Notes: generated from the letters alone by a model not told the origin. 64,000 nt of DNA from Boesenbergia rotunda (GCA_024364735.1 JAGFNQ010000851.1:1-64000), one strand, 5' to 3'. Counted from the stretch's first letter, positions 22,546 to 36,048 are shown. Program-made: numbers and translations.

Positions 22546-22800
22546 GGTACACTAGGCAAGAAGTCCTGGCAAAGGGTTGGGCAAAAAAGTCCTGGTCAAG
22601 GACTGGGCAAGAAGACCTGACCGGAAGTCGGGCAAAGAAGTCCTAGTCGAGGACTGGGCAAGAAGTCCAGGCAAGGGGCTGGGCACCGAAGACCTGACCG
22701 GAAGTTGGGCAAGAAGACCTTACCGGAAGTTGGGCACGAAGACCTAGTCAGGGGGATTGGGCAAAAGTCCAACCGGAGGAGCCGGTTGGCAAAAGGTAAA
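22546..22800 (+). repeat. Array of covarying hairpins (variant stems)
   Basis: Same position in the LTR as 7521-7760 but different stems: CCTGGTC/GACTGGG, CCTGAC/GTCGGG, CCTAGTC/GACTGGG, CCTGAC/GTTGGG, ending with the perfect CCAACCGG-AGGAG-CCGGTTGG. Most mismatches are G-U pairs on the sense strand; CCTTAC/GTTGGG keeps one true mismatch. Confidence 0.8.
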
Positions 22801-23002
22801 CTCTCCTGAGAGTAGTAGGTGAGGACACGTTCCCCGTCGAGGGAACAGTAGGCGTCGGTTTGACCTAGGGTTCCATTTGGGAGACCCGAAGTCATAACCA
22901 AGACAGCTACGACTGTAATCAATGTTCATTATGTTTTGGGACTAACCTAAGTTGCAGGGTCGAAGGACTGGTCGTCTACAAGTGAGGGACTTCACTGGGC
23001 CT

Positions 23003-23256
23003 AGGCGCCCGAATGGACACAGGCGCCCGAATGGGCTCGGGCGCCCGTATGGATACGGGCGCCCAAGAGTGAAGGCAAAACCCAAAGCATAGCTGCGAAG
23101 CCACTGGACCAAGCCGGATCAGGCGCCCGTGAGGTCACGAGCGCCCCCATCAGCTCAGGCGCCCAAGTGGAGGTGGATAAGCGTTGACCGAGCCCGCGGA
23201 TAAGGATTCGTGCATCAAAGGGCACGTGTTAGGCGCCCCCAACGTCACAGGCGCCC
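23003..23256 (+). repeat. Palindrome array RGGCGCCC, 18-bp period
   Basis: Octamers at 23003, 23021, 23039, 23057; 23121, 23139, 23157; 23231, 23249: each group steps by exactly 18 bp. The segment from 23039 to 23064 is one continuous inverted repeat, because the gap GTATGGATAC is itself near-palindromic. GTGAGGTCAC at 23129 behaves the same way. The TATA box follows within 15 bp. Confidence 0.92.
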
Positions 23257-24189
23257 ATATGAGCACTATAAAAGGGGGCACACCCCCAAGGCTTCAACAT
23301 CCATTCTTTCCAACGCTCCAAATACTTTCGCTCACGCGCTGCGCTCCAGCAAAGTTCCATTTCGAGATTTCAGCGCCGACGACGACCCTCTGCTCCGTAA
23401 TTCGATCTATCTTGGGCGTCGGTAAAGTTTCAATTTACGAAAATGTTGTAATTTAGTTTTCAAATTCTATATATGTACTATCAATCTGTAATAATCTTTC
23501 CGAATATAGAATTGCCCAAGTAAACGGTCAAGGACCGTGGGCCTTGGAGTATGAGCCGACTGTGTCTCCGAACCAAGTAAAAAATCGACTTGTGTTCTCG
23601 TGCACTTTATCTTTTTCCGCTGCGTATATTCTTTAACTGTCCGAAAATTTGTTAACGATATTCACCCCCCCTCTATCGTTTTCTTCGATCCAACAGGATT
23701 ATGATTTGAAATTGCAGTTTAGCATAAGGTAATTGCAAATATGATCAGATCTTTTTTGAGTTACTTTATACTAGTTGGAAATTAGCATGTACTGATAATA
23801 TTTCATGTAATTTCCACTCTACACATTCACGTCGTGATCTATGTCATTAATGACATTAATATTGTGATTATTCGTAGGGTTTGTTATAGGCATATATAGT
23901 TGCTATTGTAAGTATCCCTGATTAATTTTGATGTGGTCAACCGAATCAAGTTAGGTCCTGTTATTGTTAGATTAATCTGATTATCCTTGCTAAGGAAAAG
24001 TGAAAGATTAAGTTCTTATTGCAGGGCTATTTACCCCCTCTAGTTGGCTTACTTGGACCTATAGCTATGACCTCTTTAGTCCTATACCAATGCAATTAAT
24101 GGACCAAATTATTTACAGAAGTATTTTGTATCGATAAAATTTGATATCAATTAAAGTTATATTTGTATTTCATTCATAACTCACAGATA

Positions 24190-24725
24190 GCCTAAGTGGG
24201 AGATTGCTAAATATTTCCTATTAGGTGGACTTATTTATAAGTTGTGCACATGAATACGAACCAAACTCGTTTAAGTAATTGAACTTGAGTTCATTGGGTT
24301 TCGGGTTATCAGATATGGTTTTACTATATAGAACCCGTTAGCTCAATTCGTTATTATCTATGGGTTGATAACAGATCGGATTCCTCTATATATAAGATTG
24401 GTCTCCAAGGGTTTAAGGTATCATTTTTTGACAACTCTTTGTTCCCCATTAGACGGAGAGGATTCGGCGCCGTCAAATCTCAAGCCTCTTGGAAGATCAA
24501 TCTTCTTTTGCTTCTGCTACTTCCTCCTACTCAAAGGCATCTGGATCGCTTAGATGATGCTAAAGACAAGAACGATAACTTTTTAATCAGATTTCTTGTC
24601 GCATTTATGTTTTATTTTTGTGATGTCATACTTTCGTAGAAACAAGATCCATGCTTTTGTTGTTGTATTTCCATTTTGAATTCTTATACTGCTTTTAGAA
24701 TTCATGTGGCATAAGGTTTTACAAC
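24190..24725 (+). repeat. Polypurine tract and 3' LTR of the decayed Copia element
   Basis: CTAAGTGGGAGAT runs up to 24204 and an LTR-like TGCTAAATATTTCC begins at 24205. A TATA box CTCTATATATAAG lies at about 24384-24396. The right end is unsure; ...TTTTACAACA near 24725 is the best TG...CA candidate. The 5' LTR was not found. Confidence 0.5.
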
Positions 24726-26144
24726 ATCTTTCACCTCCTTCCCCGTTTGTGAATTTCCTTTGAACCCATTTCTTGCCACGAACTTGTTGCCCACTTGTGA
24801 GTTTGCCACCGAGTTATGATCGCTATAGATCAACTTATCTAGTTAAGATGGATTGAATTATGATAATAAAAAAAATTAAATAAAACTACGTTGTGATAGT
24901 CAAATACCCACTTGGAAATCTCAATATAGATATAGCAAACTGTTTAGATGCAATATATACTATGAAGTATTGTAATGATAATAATGCATGTACACAGGTA
25001 GAAGAGTTTGTGTTGGGGAATTACCTCTAATGTTTCCTACTTACAATGAATTTCTAAAATCCTAAATGTGATTGATTAGGGCCAAGTAAACTTCTGCTTG
25101 ATGACTGAAATAATGAATGCCTTTGATTAATAAAGGATTGTCTTGCCCCTCGGCAATGATTTACTAAAGAACTGAGAGAGGAGTTCGTTGGCACTTTAAC
25201 TGTTGACTGTTAGCTCACCCTCCAATGAAACTATGCACATTCAGTGATTTATTTGGAAAGGGCCACGGTGTTAAAGTAAAATATTTCTCATAATTTATTT
25301 GTTTATATCACATCGGGGATCAACGATGCTAGACCGTTTGAGATAGTGTTATCATCTTTTGCTCTAGTATGCACATCCAGTGACAAGACGAGCATCCCAA
25401 TTCAGACGTTAAGTGCATGACAGTGATTGCCCTTTCACTGCTTTTACCTCCTCGGCCAGCTCAAAAAACTGCAAGAAAAGAAGCAACAACAAAGGGGGGA
25501 AAAAGGAAAGAAAAGGAAGCCATGCCATGAGCTTTCTTCTCTTCTTTGTTCTTTCGCATCCCATGGATTATTCTATTGTCTATTAGCTGCTGGTTACCAC
25601 TAGATTACACATATTCCCCATCCATGACTTAAGCAGCTTTAACTCTGGAACTTAAGACCGGTCAGAATTCAGTTCTTATGAAACACAAAGCAGCAGTACT
25701 GTCCAAAGTGAAACAAAAAAGCAAAAGTTAGCACGCATGGAATCAAACCAAAGGCTACCGAGGAACAAGAAGCTAGATACTGTTTTAATTCCAACACATC
25801 ATTTGTTACATTTCTACTGCAACATTTGCTGGCCCCTGTTTCAGTTGTTCCTCGTTCAAGCAAGATGTGTATCCGCTCGTCCTTTCTTTTTCATCAAAGC
25901 AACTGCTAAAGATTCTTGTCATCTTCTTCAAGAATCTTGAGATGATTTTGTGTGATGGAAGCTTCACCACCTTTTCATAATAAACTTGATAAAGATCACG
26001 ACTTTGGACTAATGTTGTAGGTGTGTTAACAGATGGCCCAATGGAAACATGCATTCATGAGGACCATGTGTGTGTCTATATTCTCTAATCCATCTCTCAT
26101 ACTGTGCAAGTTTTCATGCTTCAGTCACTGGTGGTCCTCAGTCC
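24726..26144. other. Intergenic sequence, no gene recognised
   Basis: Non-repetitive as far as can be seen within this window. The ORFs here are short and lack recognisable motifs. It lies downstream of the CLE gene and may hold its 3' UTR (just below 26145). Confidence 0.5.
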
Positions 26145-26847
26145 TCATATTCTACCTGAAGGTCTTCCTGACTTCCCAGCTCTCCTGACAAAAAAAAGGA
26201 AAAATGGTGGTCAGACGCATGGCAACATTTGATGTGGCAATGCTTGAATTCAGGTGATTGGCAATAATTGATTGGGTCTGAGATAGTATCACTGAGCACT
26301 TTTTTTCTCAGTTGGGACCCCATCGAGTTCATGCTGCACAATGGGCACTTGCATGCAGGGCTAATCGTTTTCTACACTAGTCTCTTCAATTATGATACAT
26401 ATGATGATGCAGAAGTGACAGAGGCATGCACCAAGGGCAAATCAGAACCTGTGACCTCTCTTCCTATGTGTGCCATGTCTTTTGTTCTCTTCTCTTTTCA
26501 CATTAATGGACAACTAGAACAGAAGGAATTACAGGTATGAAGGTGATGCAATTAGAAGCAATATCTGAACGATGTTTACTTTCGGTGTTTAGGACTTCAA
26601 AACACTTGAAACATTCTGTTAAATAAACAAAGTACCTGTTATGAATGGGATCAGGTCCATTAGGAACTCTTCTCTTGCTACTGTAGAAAGGTTCCAAGTT
26701 CTGGTGACCTGGCCTTGATATTGATGAGGCCACAGCAGGAGCAGCCACTTGTGGTGCAACTCTTGCCCCTGCACACTGTGCTTCCATGGACACCACGAGA
26801 GCCATCCAGAACAAGAATGCCAAGGCAGTGCACGAGTCTCTCCCCAT
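26145..26847 (-). CDS. CLE family signalling peptide precursor, CLE25-like (83 aa, two exons)
   Basis: Exon 1 is 26847-26636 (212 nt), exon 2 26184-26145 (40 nt); the intron (451 nt) has donor AACAG/GTACTT and acceptor TTTTTTTTGTCAG/GAG. The start is the first ATG of the frame. Residues 1 to about 28 form a signal peptide with hydrophobic ALAFLFWMALVV. A variable spacer follows, then the CLE dodecapeptide RRVPNGPDPIHN at residues 59-70. It differs at one position from what I recall as Arabidopsis CLE25 (RKVPNGPDPIHN). The tail after the motif, RRAGKSGRPSGRI, comes from exon 2. CLE peptides are secreted, trimmed, proline-modified and read by CLV1/BAM-type receptor kinases; CLE25 is linked to phloem formation and drought signalling. 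The intron falls right after the motif. Length fits the family (about 80-100 aa). Confidence 0.87.
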
Positions 26848-28500
26848 CTCTGCTACCAACTTAAGCACCCTCTCAAGCCCCCTCTTTATCCTAATGAGCC
26901 TGAAGGAGGAATATCAGTTTGTGCAAATTCTTATACAGAGGGATTCCTTTGCTCTCCTTTTCTGCTTTAGTATCTTTCTTTTACTTTTATCTTTGGCGAG
27001 TTTGGAAGTGATCCTGTAGTGCTTTTGTGGGACTGTGGAGGGGGACAGAACAAAGCAGGTTCCGAACGTGAAGTGTTGATTTGGAGCTCCTTTGCTTTGG
27101 GATGCCACATTGATGCATGCTCACATAATCCACACTGTTGCAGTGGGATTCCTTGCCCCTGTCCTTATGTTGCTTTAGTTAAGGAACTGTTGCGCAGCAA
27201 AATCTACTTCTCTTTCTCTGGTTACTTTTACGTAAGGCCTCTTTACTGGTTGCACATTCTTTCCAGTTGTGAGCGTGCTGGCCTTTGAATAGAATCTGAA
27301 AAGTTTCCCTCCTTGATAAACTGAACAAGTTATAAATGTAATTAGCAAATGGCATGCCTTGAAAAGGGAGAGTGTTATGTTGCCATATATACATCCTATA
27401 ATGTTAATATCTATGTGATCCTCAAGGCTTACAAAAGGGCGAAAACTATTGAATGATCACAAGGCCATAATTACAATGTAATTGTGTTCTCAAGACTTGG
27501 AACAAGTAACCTAGCACAGGCAAGTAGTCAAGGGTGGTCTATCAGGTTGCAAACACACAAGCTAGCTGTCTGGATGGCCACAAACATTCCCTGACAGAGG
27601 ACTGAACATGCTGCACTAGTAGCGAGAAGTGAACTTACCAAAATGTGGGCAGGAAACTACTGAAGACACCAAAGAACAAGAGAGAATCTAAGGAGAAAAC
27701 GATATCCCAAACCTGGCCAATTGTGGATTTCCTACATGTGTCGGGACCATTAAGCAAATCTTAGTCTATCCTCAACTTGGCAAGATGAAAGAACTGCTAC
27801 AGAGGTTTAATAGATAATCGTCGCCATTCAAATGAAATACAAAAACAACAACCAAGTATATCAACATAGTTTTATGTACCTTATACTTGTCATATGTAGG
27901 CTAGAGGTCAATTTCTAATGATATCACCAACGCTTCCCTAGGGCGCACATCTATAACTTTCTACTAAAGATAAAAATAAATGAGGACTTTCATGATGTGA
28001 AGAACATCAATAGTACTAGCTTCTATTTGTGATCCATTAGTAGTAATGTGCAAAAACTAGGTGGAGGAGAACACTATCACTACTAGCTTATGTTCTCAAA
28101 CTATTTGTCTACCTTCAAATTAGTTGCGAGGACCCCATGGAAACTAGGAGGAGAGCACTACCACTACTAGCTTATGTTCTCAAACTATTTGTCTGCCTTC
28201 AAATTAGTTGAAAGGACTTGATGCATTTACTAATCTTTCCTTGATATTCAATAGCCTCCCAATGATCATGACTGGTGAAGATGTGAGCACCCCACCACTA
28301 TCATCCTTGACATACGACTAGACCACTAATTTCATACCTTAACCTAAGACAACATAACTTCTTCGTGTATTAGTGACGTTTTGTCTTCATAGTTTGGCTA
28401 AGTAAACTGCCAATGCAAGGCCCAACCCAATATAGGAGCTTAAATTTTTAAAATATCACACAAATCCATGACTTTACCCCTCTGTGTTGACTCTAGGATA
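26848..28500. other. Upstream region of the CLE gene and intergenic DNA
   Basis: Should contain the CLE promoter; a TATATAT string on the minus strand near 27384-27390 is one candidate TATA box but lies over 500 bp from the ATG. A local tandem duplication of about 64 bp (CTACTAGCTTATGTTCTCAA...) starts near 28061 and 28147. No other gene recognised. Confidence 0.45.
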
Positions 28501-28617
28501 GGTTGGCGGGGGCACTGGGGTCAATGAATCGTCTTTTGCCATCAACATATATGTATATAGGAGAACTGATCTCCTATACGACCCTTTTGTGTGCGATTGT
28601 GCGTGACATCCAACCCC

Positions 28618-28700
28618 AATCGATTTACCAATCAATTGGAGACGCCAATTTATTTACCAATCGATTGGAGGCGTCCATTGATTGGTGAATCGATTGGAGG
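28618..28700. repeat. AATCGATT-type palindrome cluster left of Gypsy-B
   Basis: Several AATCGATT or one-mismatch copies (AATCAATT, CATTGATTGG), some within ACCAATCGATTGGAGGCG units. A matching, larger array lies on the right side of Gypsy-B (54929-55480), so Gypsy-B probably split one repeat-rich locus. Confidence 0.6.
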
Positions 28701-28744
28701 TGCCTCATGATCGAGGGCACCTGTGCACGCTCGACCGTTTGGTA

Positions 28745-30578
28745 TGTTAAATAACAGAAGTTTGGAGAGCTTCAACGAGTAAAAACTCAAATTTAGGGGT
28801 ATGGTTTGAATTATCTGGTTTAGAAGGACATTTTTTGCAAAGTGCCAAAAACCCATAAAAAGCCCTAAATTCCTCCCTTTAATCACTCTCCTCCCATATT
28901 CCTTCCCCGATGTCGAGCCCACTGCGCGAGCGGTTCCCCCATTGCGGCGCCGCCCTCTACCTTCTCTCCTTCTTCTTCTTCTTCTTCGTCTTCTTCGGTG
29001 CACATGAACGAGACACCGAGTGCCCCATCTCTTTGATCGCCACCTGTGAAGCTCTCCTGGAGGCTAGTAGTCACCTCTGCACTCGTCGCGATCACAAGGC
29101 CGATACCAAGGTCCCCTTTCTCCTCCACCGCTCTCGCGGGTTCTCACTAGTTTTCCTCAACCCGTCGACGACCGTCGTAGCTTCATCTCGCGCCGACCAT
29201 CATCGAGGTAAGGATTATGTGTTGGCTGTTTGGTTGGATCGTGGGTTGATGGTGTTTAATTGGTTTGTATGTGAGTTGTTTTGTTTGATCGTGAATTGAT
29301 AGCGTTTGATTGGTTGTGAACGATCTATGTTCTTGAAATTTTGAATGTTGGCAGTGAGATTATAGTGAGATTTTGGGGGTTGATACTTTACCATTTGTGT
29401 TGTTGATTTTGCTGCTGTGGGTGGTTATTCTGGTCCTGTAAATGTTGTGAGTCTCTTTGAGCATAAGCTTGTATTGTTGATTTGCTAAAATGAGATGATC
29501 TGATCAGATTGGGTTTTCTTGCTCAAGGGGTGCCATGAGGTGTGTTTGATTAGTTAAAACGAAAGTTTAGTTCTTTAATTGTAATTAGCTGAACCCAACC
29601 GAGTTGGGTCTTTTTATGTTATTGTTGATTATGATCACAACCTGTGAGTTTTGTGGGATGTGGCTTATGGATGTTGGTGCTTAGGAAATTAAACCTAATT
29701 GGTTAGGAAGGAACATCTTATTGTTTTAGATTTAATTAAATGTCCGTTATAACTAGGATTTAGCCTAATCATGTTTAGTATCTTGTTAAGTTATTTGTTT
29801 AATTTTATAAATAGCTAAACTATGTTCCTGAAACAGGATCCTGATTTGATATGAGACTATGGAGGTGGGGTCTTTTCTGAACGGTTTACGATAAAGGTGG
29901 ATACTTTTCCTTTATTTTCTGTAGATTTTTAAACTTAAATGCATGACTGTTTGTTTCTGAGTAGGACTGCTTTACTTTGTTCTTTGTTTTTGATATCATC
30001 AGTTGATACCTTCCTTGCTTGATCTTCGAGCTAATCGTATTTTATGTCTATATAGTCTCACCATTGATTTTCTATTCTGTAATGTACTGCTTGTACGCGA
30101 GTATTTAGAAATGATCATTACACATAACTAGGGTTGGTTGGCATTATAAATACCCTACCTAGTAGTTTAGTTACATGTTTGGTAATTTTGGTATTTATTG
30201 ATCGTATCGTTGCATCGTTGTTATTTGGTTTATTATGTATTTAGTATCATGCACCATATCAGCATAGTTGTATGCTGACAAGTATTGGCTTTTATATGGT
30301 TAAGTCGTCGTCAGTCATTTAATTGCTTTGCTCACTCAACCACTCATCGTGGTAGTTGCTAAATTGTGAGCAACTGTCCTGTTATGCCACACTTGATCAC
30401 TCATAGATAGTGAATATTGCAGTTGTAGGCAAGTAGTTGATGTCTTCACCATTGTTTACGAGGGATACCAGAGCTGTTGGTGGTTCCCCCTTTTTCCTGG
30501 GGGTTTTTGGAGTAGTTGACTCCCCAGCATCCTGTCAACTCAATCACATATACTTGTGGTATTCGTCGGAGTGCGTAC
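28745..30578 (+). repeat. Gypsy-B 5' LTR, left part
   Basis: Starts TGTTAAATAACAGAAG like the 3' LTR at 48796 and runs collinear with it. It lacks the SINE and LINE found in the 3' copy, so it gives the empty sites for both. It includes a (TTC)n run near 28966-28990. It stops where the gag-only element begins. Confidence 0.9.
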
Positions 30579-33388
30579 TGTCACGCCCAGAGACCCTGGA
30601 GCCGCTGATCCAATAGAAAATCGGACAGCACCTCCCCTGTCCAGCGGACAATTTACACAAACACACAGATACAAATAACACAACCACGCAGTTAAATGGT
30701 CCCAGGCCTCAAATACATGCAGAAACAACAGATATATATCTATAACAGTCGTAAAACCAAAGAACGAACTCACCTGAGCTGCCAGGGGGCAGGAACAAAG
30801 CCAAAACCCCACGAAGTCCAACATAGGACTCAAAAGTACAATCCCATCGAATAAAACATGAATACATGTTCGAAACATGGCAACGGAAGCAAAGTATATA
30901 ACATAGGGTCCACAACCGTAAATCAACACAAACTAAAACAAAGCAAAGCTCCTCTCGAGCTGGGGACTAGCGGCTAGGGCTCTCCCGGCAGGCATCACCC
31001 TGAAATAAAAATATATGGCAACGGGGGTGAGTCCATAACTCAGCGAATACCCAACAGATATGCATAGAAAGTTATACTAACAATAAGAGTTCAGCTAATA
31101 CAGTCTCATATCAACAGTAAGGAAAGACTAGTACTGAACATACTGAGATAGATACATATCTGACTCCATCTAACCTATAAAGAGGGTAATAAATACCAGT
31201 GGAATACCAATAGACATATAATCTCAGATAACAGTCTCCAGAATATGCATGTCAAACAAGTGCAGAAATCAAGTGCAGCAAACAATGCACGATGCAAATA
31301 TGCACATGGTGCAATGACATGTGTCACCCCTAGTCCCAGTCAGGATCATCGTCCGCGACGTCCGCGTGGGTAGAGCTGTGACAACCTGTACGAACCCTAC
31401 CATCACTGCTCCTAAATGACCGGGTGGACAGGATCTGGTGGAGACTCCGCTCCTACCCCAAGCAATGGGGGAGTCAAGCTCTCATCTCCTCGTGGCTCAG
31501 TACCAGAAGGGACCCCTGGCTGCTACCACGCCCGCGCTCACCCTCCAAATAGTGGTCGAACGGAGTAATACAGGGCAAATGCGCACATCCTACGGTATCC
31601 ACTAACCCATGAGTGGTCGTGTGCGCATATCATGTATCGGAAGACGATAGGCTCAACCACAAGGGAGTCACTGATCGCCGGCATGCAACAATGCAAGGAT
31701 GGTGTATGATAGATACACATACCTCCCTCCCCAAGTCCTCAGTATACTAGGTCTCAGTCTGAAATCCTATAACAGGAAATATAGGTAACCTACAAGGTGT
31801 ACTGGCCAGAAACTACAGATCTCTCAAGGTCAAATGCAGGAGATACATCACGATCTCTATGCAAAATATAGATATGACAATACCTGAGACTGTAAGGAAC
31901 TAACAGCATAATAACTCAGGGATAAACAACAAGTATCCAGAACAACATAATAAACCAGGATAGCGTATAATCTTACTGCTATCTATAACAGTCTATGCAT
32001 AACAACATGACAATATCAAAAGAGATAAGTCAAAGGGTACCCGCCTCTAAGGTGTAGAAATCCGTATCAAGCCAGAAGAACCACCCGTCAATAATAAACA
32101 GCAATAATCCAAGTCAAGTCCCTATGTAAAGGACACAGTTTAATTAGCTATTACAAAATTAGTAACTAGCCAATTAATCCCTAATCCGTTCTAGAGTTAA
32201 CCTAATTATTTCCCTTTCCATTTCAATTATTCCTAATTAAATGGAAGTTCTCTAGTTATTCCTCGTGATTAGAATTAGATCCAAATCCAAATTCAACTTC
32301 ACCATGCTTAATCATTAGGGTTAAGTTTCAAAACTAAACCTAACCCCAACCTCAACTCCAAACGTTCAGGTGGCACCACCACCCAATCTAATTACAAGGT
32401 TATCTAAATTGATACAAACAAATCAATAAGAATTACCTTCACAACAAAACCTTATGGAGTTCACGGCAGCTCGGCAAAGCACAGGTCAGTGGTTTGCTTA
32501 CAGTCTTCCACTCCAATCCAATTCCAGCTTCCTCACGATTTTGAACTTACCATTCCAAAACTCAACGATTAAGCTTCAATCAAATCTGAGCTACATAGAG
32601 GATTGCTACCACCAATCCGGAGACTAAGCTATCAGAAGCTGACAAGAATAAAGACCTAGCAATCTACTAATCTAAACACTTTGATTAACCCAGCAATCCC
32701 TATTTCAAGCGAGTGCTAAAGCGAAAACCAAACAACCAAACAACCATCCTTACCTAGTTTGCTACGGCCACTGCTCCCTTGAGCCGAGACCAATCACGGA
32801 TCGGCGATGTATCGGCGGTCAAGTTCCTAGCTGTGTGAACCCTAGCTCACCTCCGATGAGGCTCCGATCGCGCGAGGGTGTTGTCGGCCGGCTGGACCAC
32901 AGCAATGCCCCAAAACGCCCGTGACGAATCCGTAGCCCACGATTGCTAGGTGGATTTGGGGATTGTGGAGTCGAAGCTCAGCCGCTTGCTAGATCTCAAG
33001 GAAGGGTTCACCGGAGAGATGGAAGACGAAGATGAACGGTGTCGTCAGCTCTCGATCGGAAGAGGAGCGGCTAGGGTTCGCGGAGGAGAAGAGAAAGGGA
33101 AATGAAATCGGGGAAGAGAGGTCGAGGCTCGAGTGGCTGCGACTGTGGAGGAAACGAGTGCGACCAAACAGTGAGCCCTAATCGGCTCTTAAGGTGGTCT
33201 TTTTGCAGTTTAGTCCAGCAATTTGCCATTTTGCAATTCCTCCCATAATTTGCACATTTTAGCAAACAGCCCCTTTAAGGTTTAGTTTTATTCCATTTAA
33301 CTCCTTAAAATTTTGTCTAAGAGCCCGTACACCCTAGGGTGTTTTCTGAAAAATTTTCTGGAGTAGAATAAAAATGTCAGATTTAACA
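30579..33388 (-). repeat. 3' LTR of the gag-only element
   Basis: Complete. On the plus strand it reads TGTCACGCCC...GATTTAACA. Its first ~1 kb matches 36049-37033 with few differences, including a short indel in a GTGCAGAAATCAA segment. Confidence 0.87.
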
Positions 33389-33878
33389 TCTTCCCCCACT
33401 AATAAAAATTTGGTCCCCAAATTTCGTTTATTACCCACAACAAGTACTAACAACTTATAGATAGTAATATGCTGAACGAAATCTAACCATATATACTAAC
33501 CCCTATATCGTATAACTACTATACGGAAACTAACCATAAGTTTTCGGGTAGGGTACGTCTTACTGAAACCAGTGGTCTCCCCTGACCATTGATTACTAAC
33601 CAACATCCCTCCAACCAGTAGGGCCACCCTAGACCCCATCTATAGGTATCCGTAATAAGCATAAAAAGGTACTGATTCCAATTATCTCTATTTTAATTGA
33701 CAAGTAATTAAACGAACATCATACCCCGAAAAGTCGCTCCTTGGGTCTGCGGTGCCTCCTCTCTGGTGGTCGCATACGCTCGTCCCGTCTCCGGCGGTGG
33801 GGGTGGTGCTGCCGGGTACTGCTGTGGTTGTGGCACCGCCAGGTACTGCTGCGACTGTGGCTGTGGCTGATAATGCAA

Positions 33879-35705
33879 CTAAGACTGCGATTGATACGGT
33901 GGATAATCCTGATGCGGAGGAATACACTGCTGCTGAGATCCTAATGCTGAACTCGGCGATACAGCAGAGGTGTAGCAAGCCTCATATCCTAGCATACAGT
34001 AGGCAGGTGCTGGAGGGGCGGACTGCGGCTGACAGAAAGAAGACTGTGTCTTATATCCTCCCCTATGATGTCTTGACTGACTCATCTGCCCGCTCTGTCC
34101 AGTAGCTCTCGTACTCTCATGCTGTGCTTTCAGCGCACAATCTCGCCTTATATGCCCTGGTAGCTTACAATAGTAGCAAATAGAATGCTCAAGTGGGCAA
34201 TCCGCCCTAATATGCTCTCGAGAACCACACTGTACACAGTATGATCCATCAGTGGATCTCTCCTGATTCTGCTGAGGAGATCGAAAGGATCCTGCCGAAG
34301 AACGACCTGACTTCTGGGGCCTGGATGATGCCTCAGAGGTGCCCTGAGCGAACTGACCCTGGTTGCCGCGCTTTTGTCCAGTAGTCTGCGGCTGCTGAGT
34401 CTGAGCTGAGTCCGATAAAGTCTGCTTCCCTTTCTTCGTACCCCCAAACAGTCTGTGCTGAGTCATCTCAATAATGAGCGCTCGCTCTAATGCCTCTCGA
34501 TAGGAGGTCGGGACAAATCCTGACATACGAGTCTGAATGTATGCCGCTAAACCCTGATGAAACTGAGTCATCCTCTCCATGTCGTTTGCAACCAAGTGAA
34601 GGCAATACTCTGATAGGCGGGTAAACTCCGCCTTATACTCCAGTACTGATAAGTCTCCCTGCTTGAGAACCATGAAATCCTGTCGCCTAGCCATGCGGAA
34701 CGCTACTGGAAGGTACCTCGCCTCAAATGCCTCCCAGAATGTGTCCCAGGTGACATACTCCTCGCCAATAACGGTCTGTTGCGTAGTCCACCAGCCATAC
34801 GCCTGATCTCGCAGATGATAAATGGCCAACTCAGCCTTCTCCCATTCCGAACACGTCAGATAACGAAAAGTACTCTCAAGGGTCCTGATCCACTCTCGGG
34901 CAGCAGTTGGATCCGGTCCTCCCTGGAATAAAGTGAATTGGCCCTTTACGGACGCCGCCAACATCGGAATCCGTGCTCGATCCCTAACGCCATCGGTAAG
35001 AGCAAATACCGCAGGGGGCACGGTGGAACATCCCGGTGCAGGAATCATAGAAGGAGCCGTAGGCATGATCGGGGTGGACACCGCCGGTGGTACCATAGGT
35101 ACCGTAGGAAATCCAGGGGCAACAAATGCCGGTGGAACTGAAGGGAGTACCGGGGCCTGCATCGTAGTCTGAGTAGGGGGATACGCTGCAGTAGTCATAG
35201 TCGGGGGTGCAGTAGCATACGATGGTGCCGGTACTGCTGATGGCGTAATCTGATAATATAGACCCGGTGCTGCTGGTGGGATGGCAGAATACCTCGGAGC
35301 AAGTACAGGTGTCTCCGAGGGGATGGTGGGGATAACCGGGGCAGGTACCACCGAGGTAACTGCGGGATGCGTCGGAATAGGTGTCTCTGATGGAACTGCA
35401 GGGAACGTCAATGCAGATCCTACCGGTGCTGAATGTGTCGGCAGTGGTACGGCCGCTGACACAGTGAATACTACCGGAGTAGACACAGCAGGAGGGGCAG
35501 TAGGGACTGCTGATGGGAATGGAGTAGGGACCCTCTGAGTGGGGGAACCCTGACCCCTCTAGATGTCCTGCGGAGTCTGACCTCGACTATCAGGCTCTCT
35601 ATCAGTGGTCCTCTCAGATGGCTCTATAGCCGGAGGCTCTACAGTCCTCTTACATGGTCGTCCCCGACCACGTCTCGGTGCAGGTATAAGAGCATCTCGC
35701 GTCAT
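33879..35705 (-). pseudogene. Gypsy-type Gag, intact except for one in-frame stop
   Basis: From the ATG at 35705 the frame runs through a basic N-terminus (PRRGRGRPCKR) and meets one TAG at 35561-35559. It then stays open to 33879, and the 535-codon downstream part is unbroken. The stretch around residues 75-220 is low-complexity (Pro/Ala/Thr/Val). The Gag core follows, with GQFTLFQGGPDPTAAREWI, AYGWWTTQQ and FEARYLPVAFR. Near the end are two CCHC knuckles, CVQCGSREHIRADC and CYYCKLPGHIRRDC. Gag forms virus-like particles and binds RNA, but no enzymes are encoded here. If the stop is read through or recent, this could still act as Gag. Confidence 0.85.
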
Positions 35706-36048
35706 ACCTGTTAAATTGTTAACGAGTATTATATCCAAAACCAAAAGGCTAACCTTAAATTACCTATTTGCTGCCTGGAGATGTCCCGTCGCTGCCAAGT
35801 CCCAAATGGCTGTCGTATCGCAACCACGACCTTAAAAAAAAATCCGTAATGTACTCGAATGAATAACATCAGACCCGAGCTCCGACACCTACCAGTTCAG
35901 TGCTAGATTTAAATTCTAAGAAAACACGACTCAATGGTATCCGGTATCCTGGGCTTAATACCAAAAATAAGTTGGTATCAGATTTTCGTAAAACCCGAAT
36001 CCGAAAAACAAGGATCGCAAAAACTTGGCTCTGATACCAAAAATAAAT

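Larger units (their letters stand above)
22431..23695 (+). mobile_element. Solo LTR, SIRE/Maximus-like (1265 bp), target duplication GGATT
   Basis: TGTTGGTGCAGGCAGCGCC...TTCGATCCAACA, flanked by GGATT at 22426-22430 and 23696-23700. It lies inside the 3' part of the decayed Copia element. A TATA-like ACTATAAAAG begins near 23265. Confidence 0.95.

Noticed and set aside
25669..27300. Short ORFs around the CLE gene as further genes.
   Set aside because: No recognisable motif, no splice logic linking them, and lengths expected by chance in AT-rich DNA.
28650..29128. Arg- and Glu-rich minus-strand ORFs.
   Set aside because: They come from a (TTC)n/CTT run in the Gypsy-B LTR; a matching shadow appears at 48782-49054 in the other LTR.
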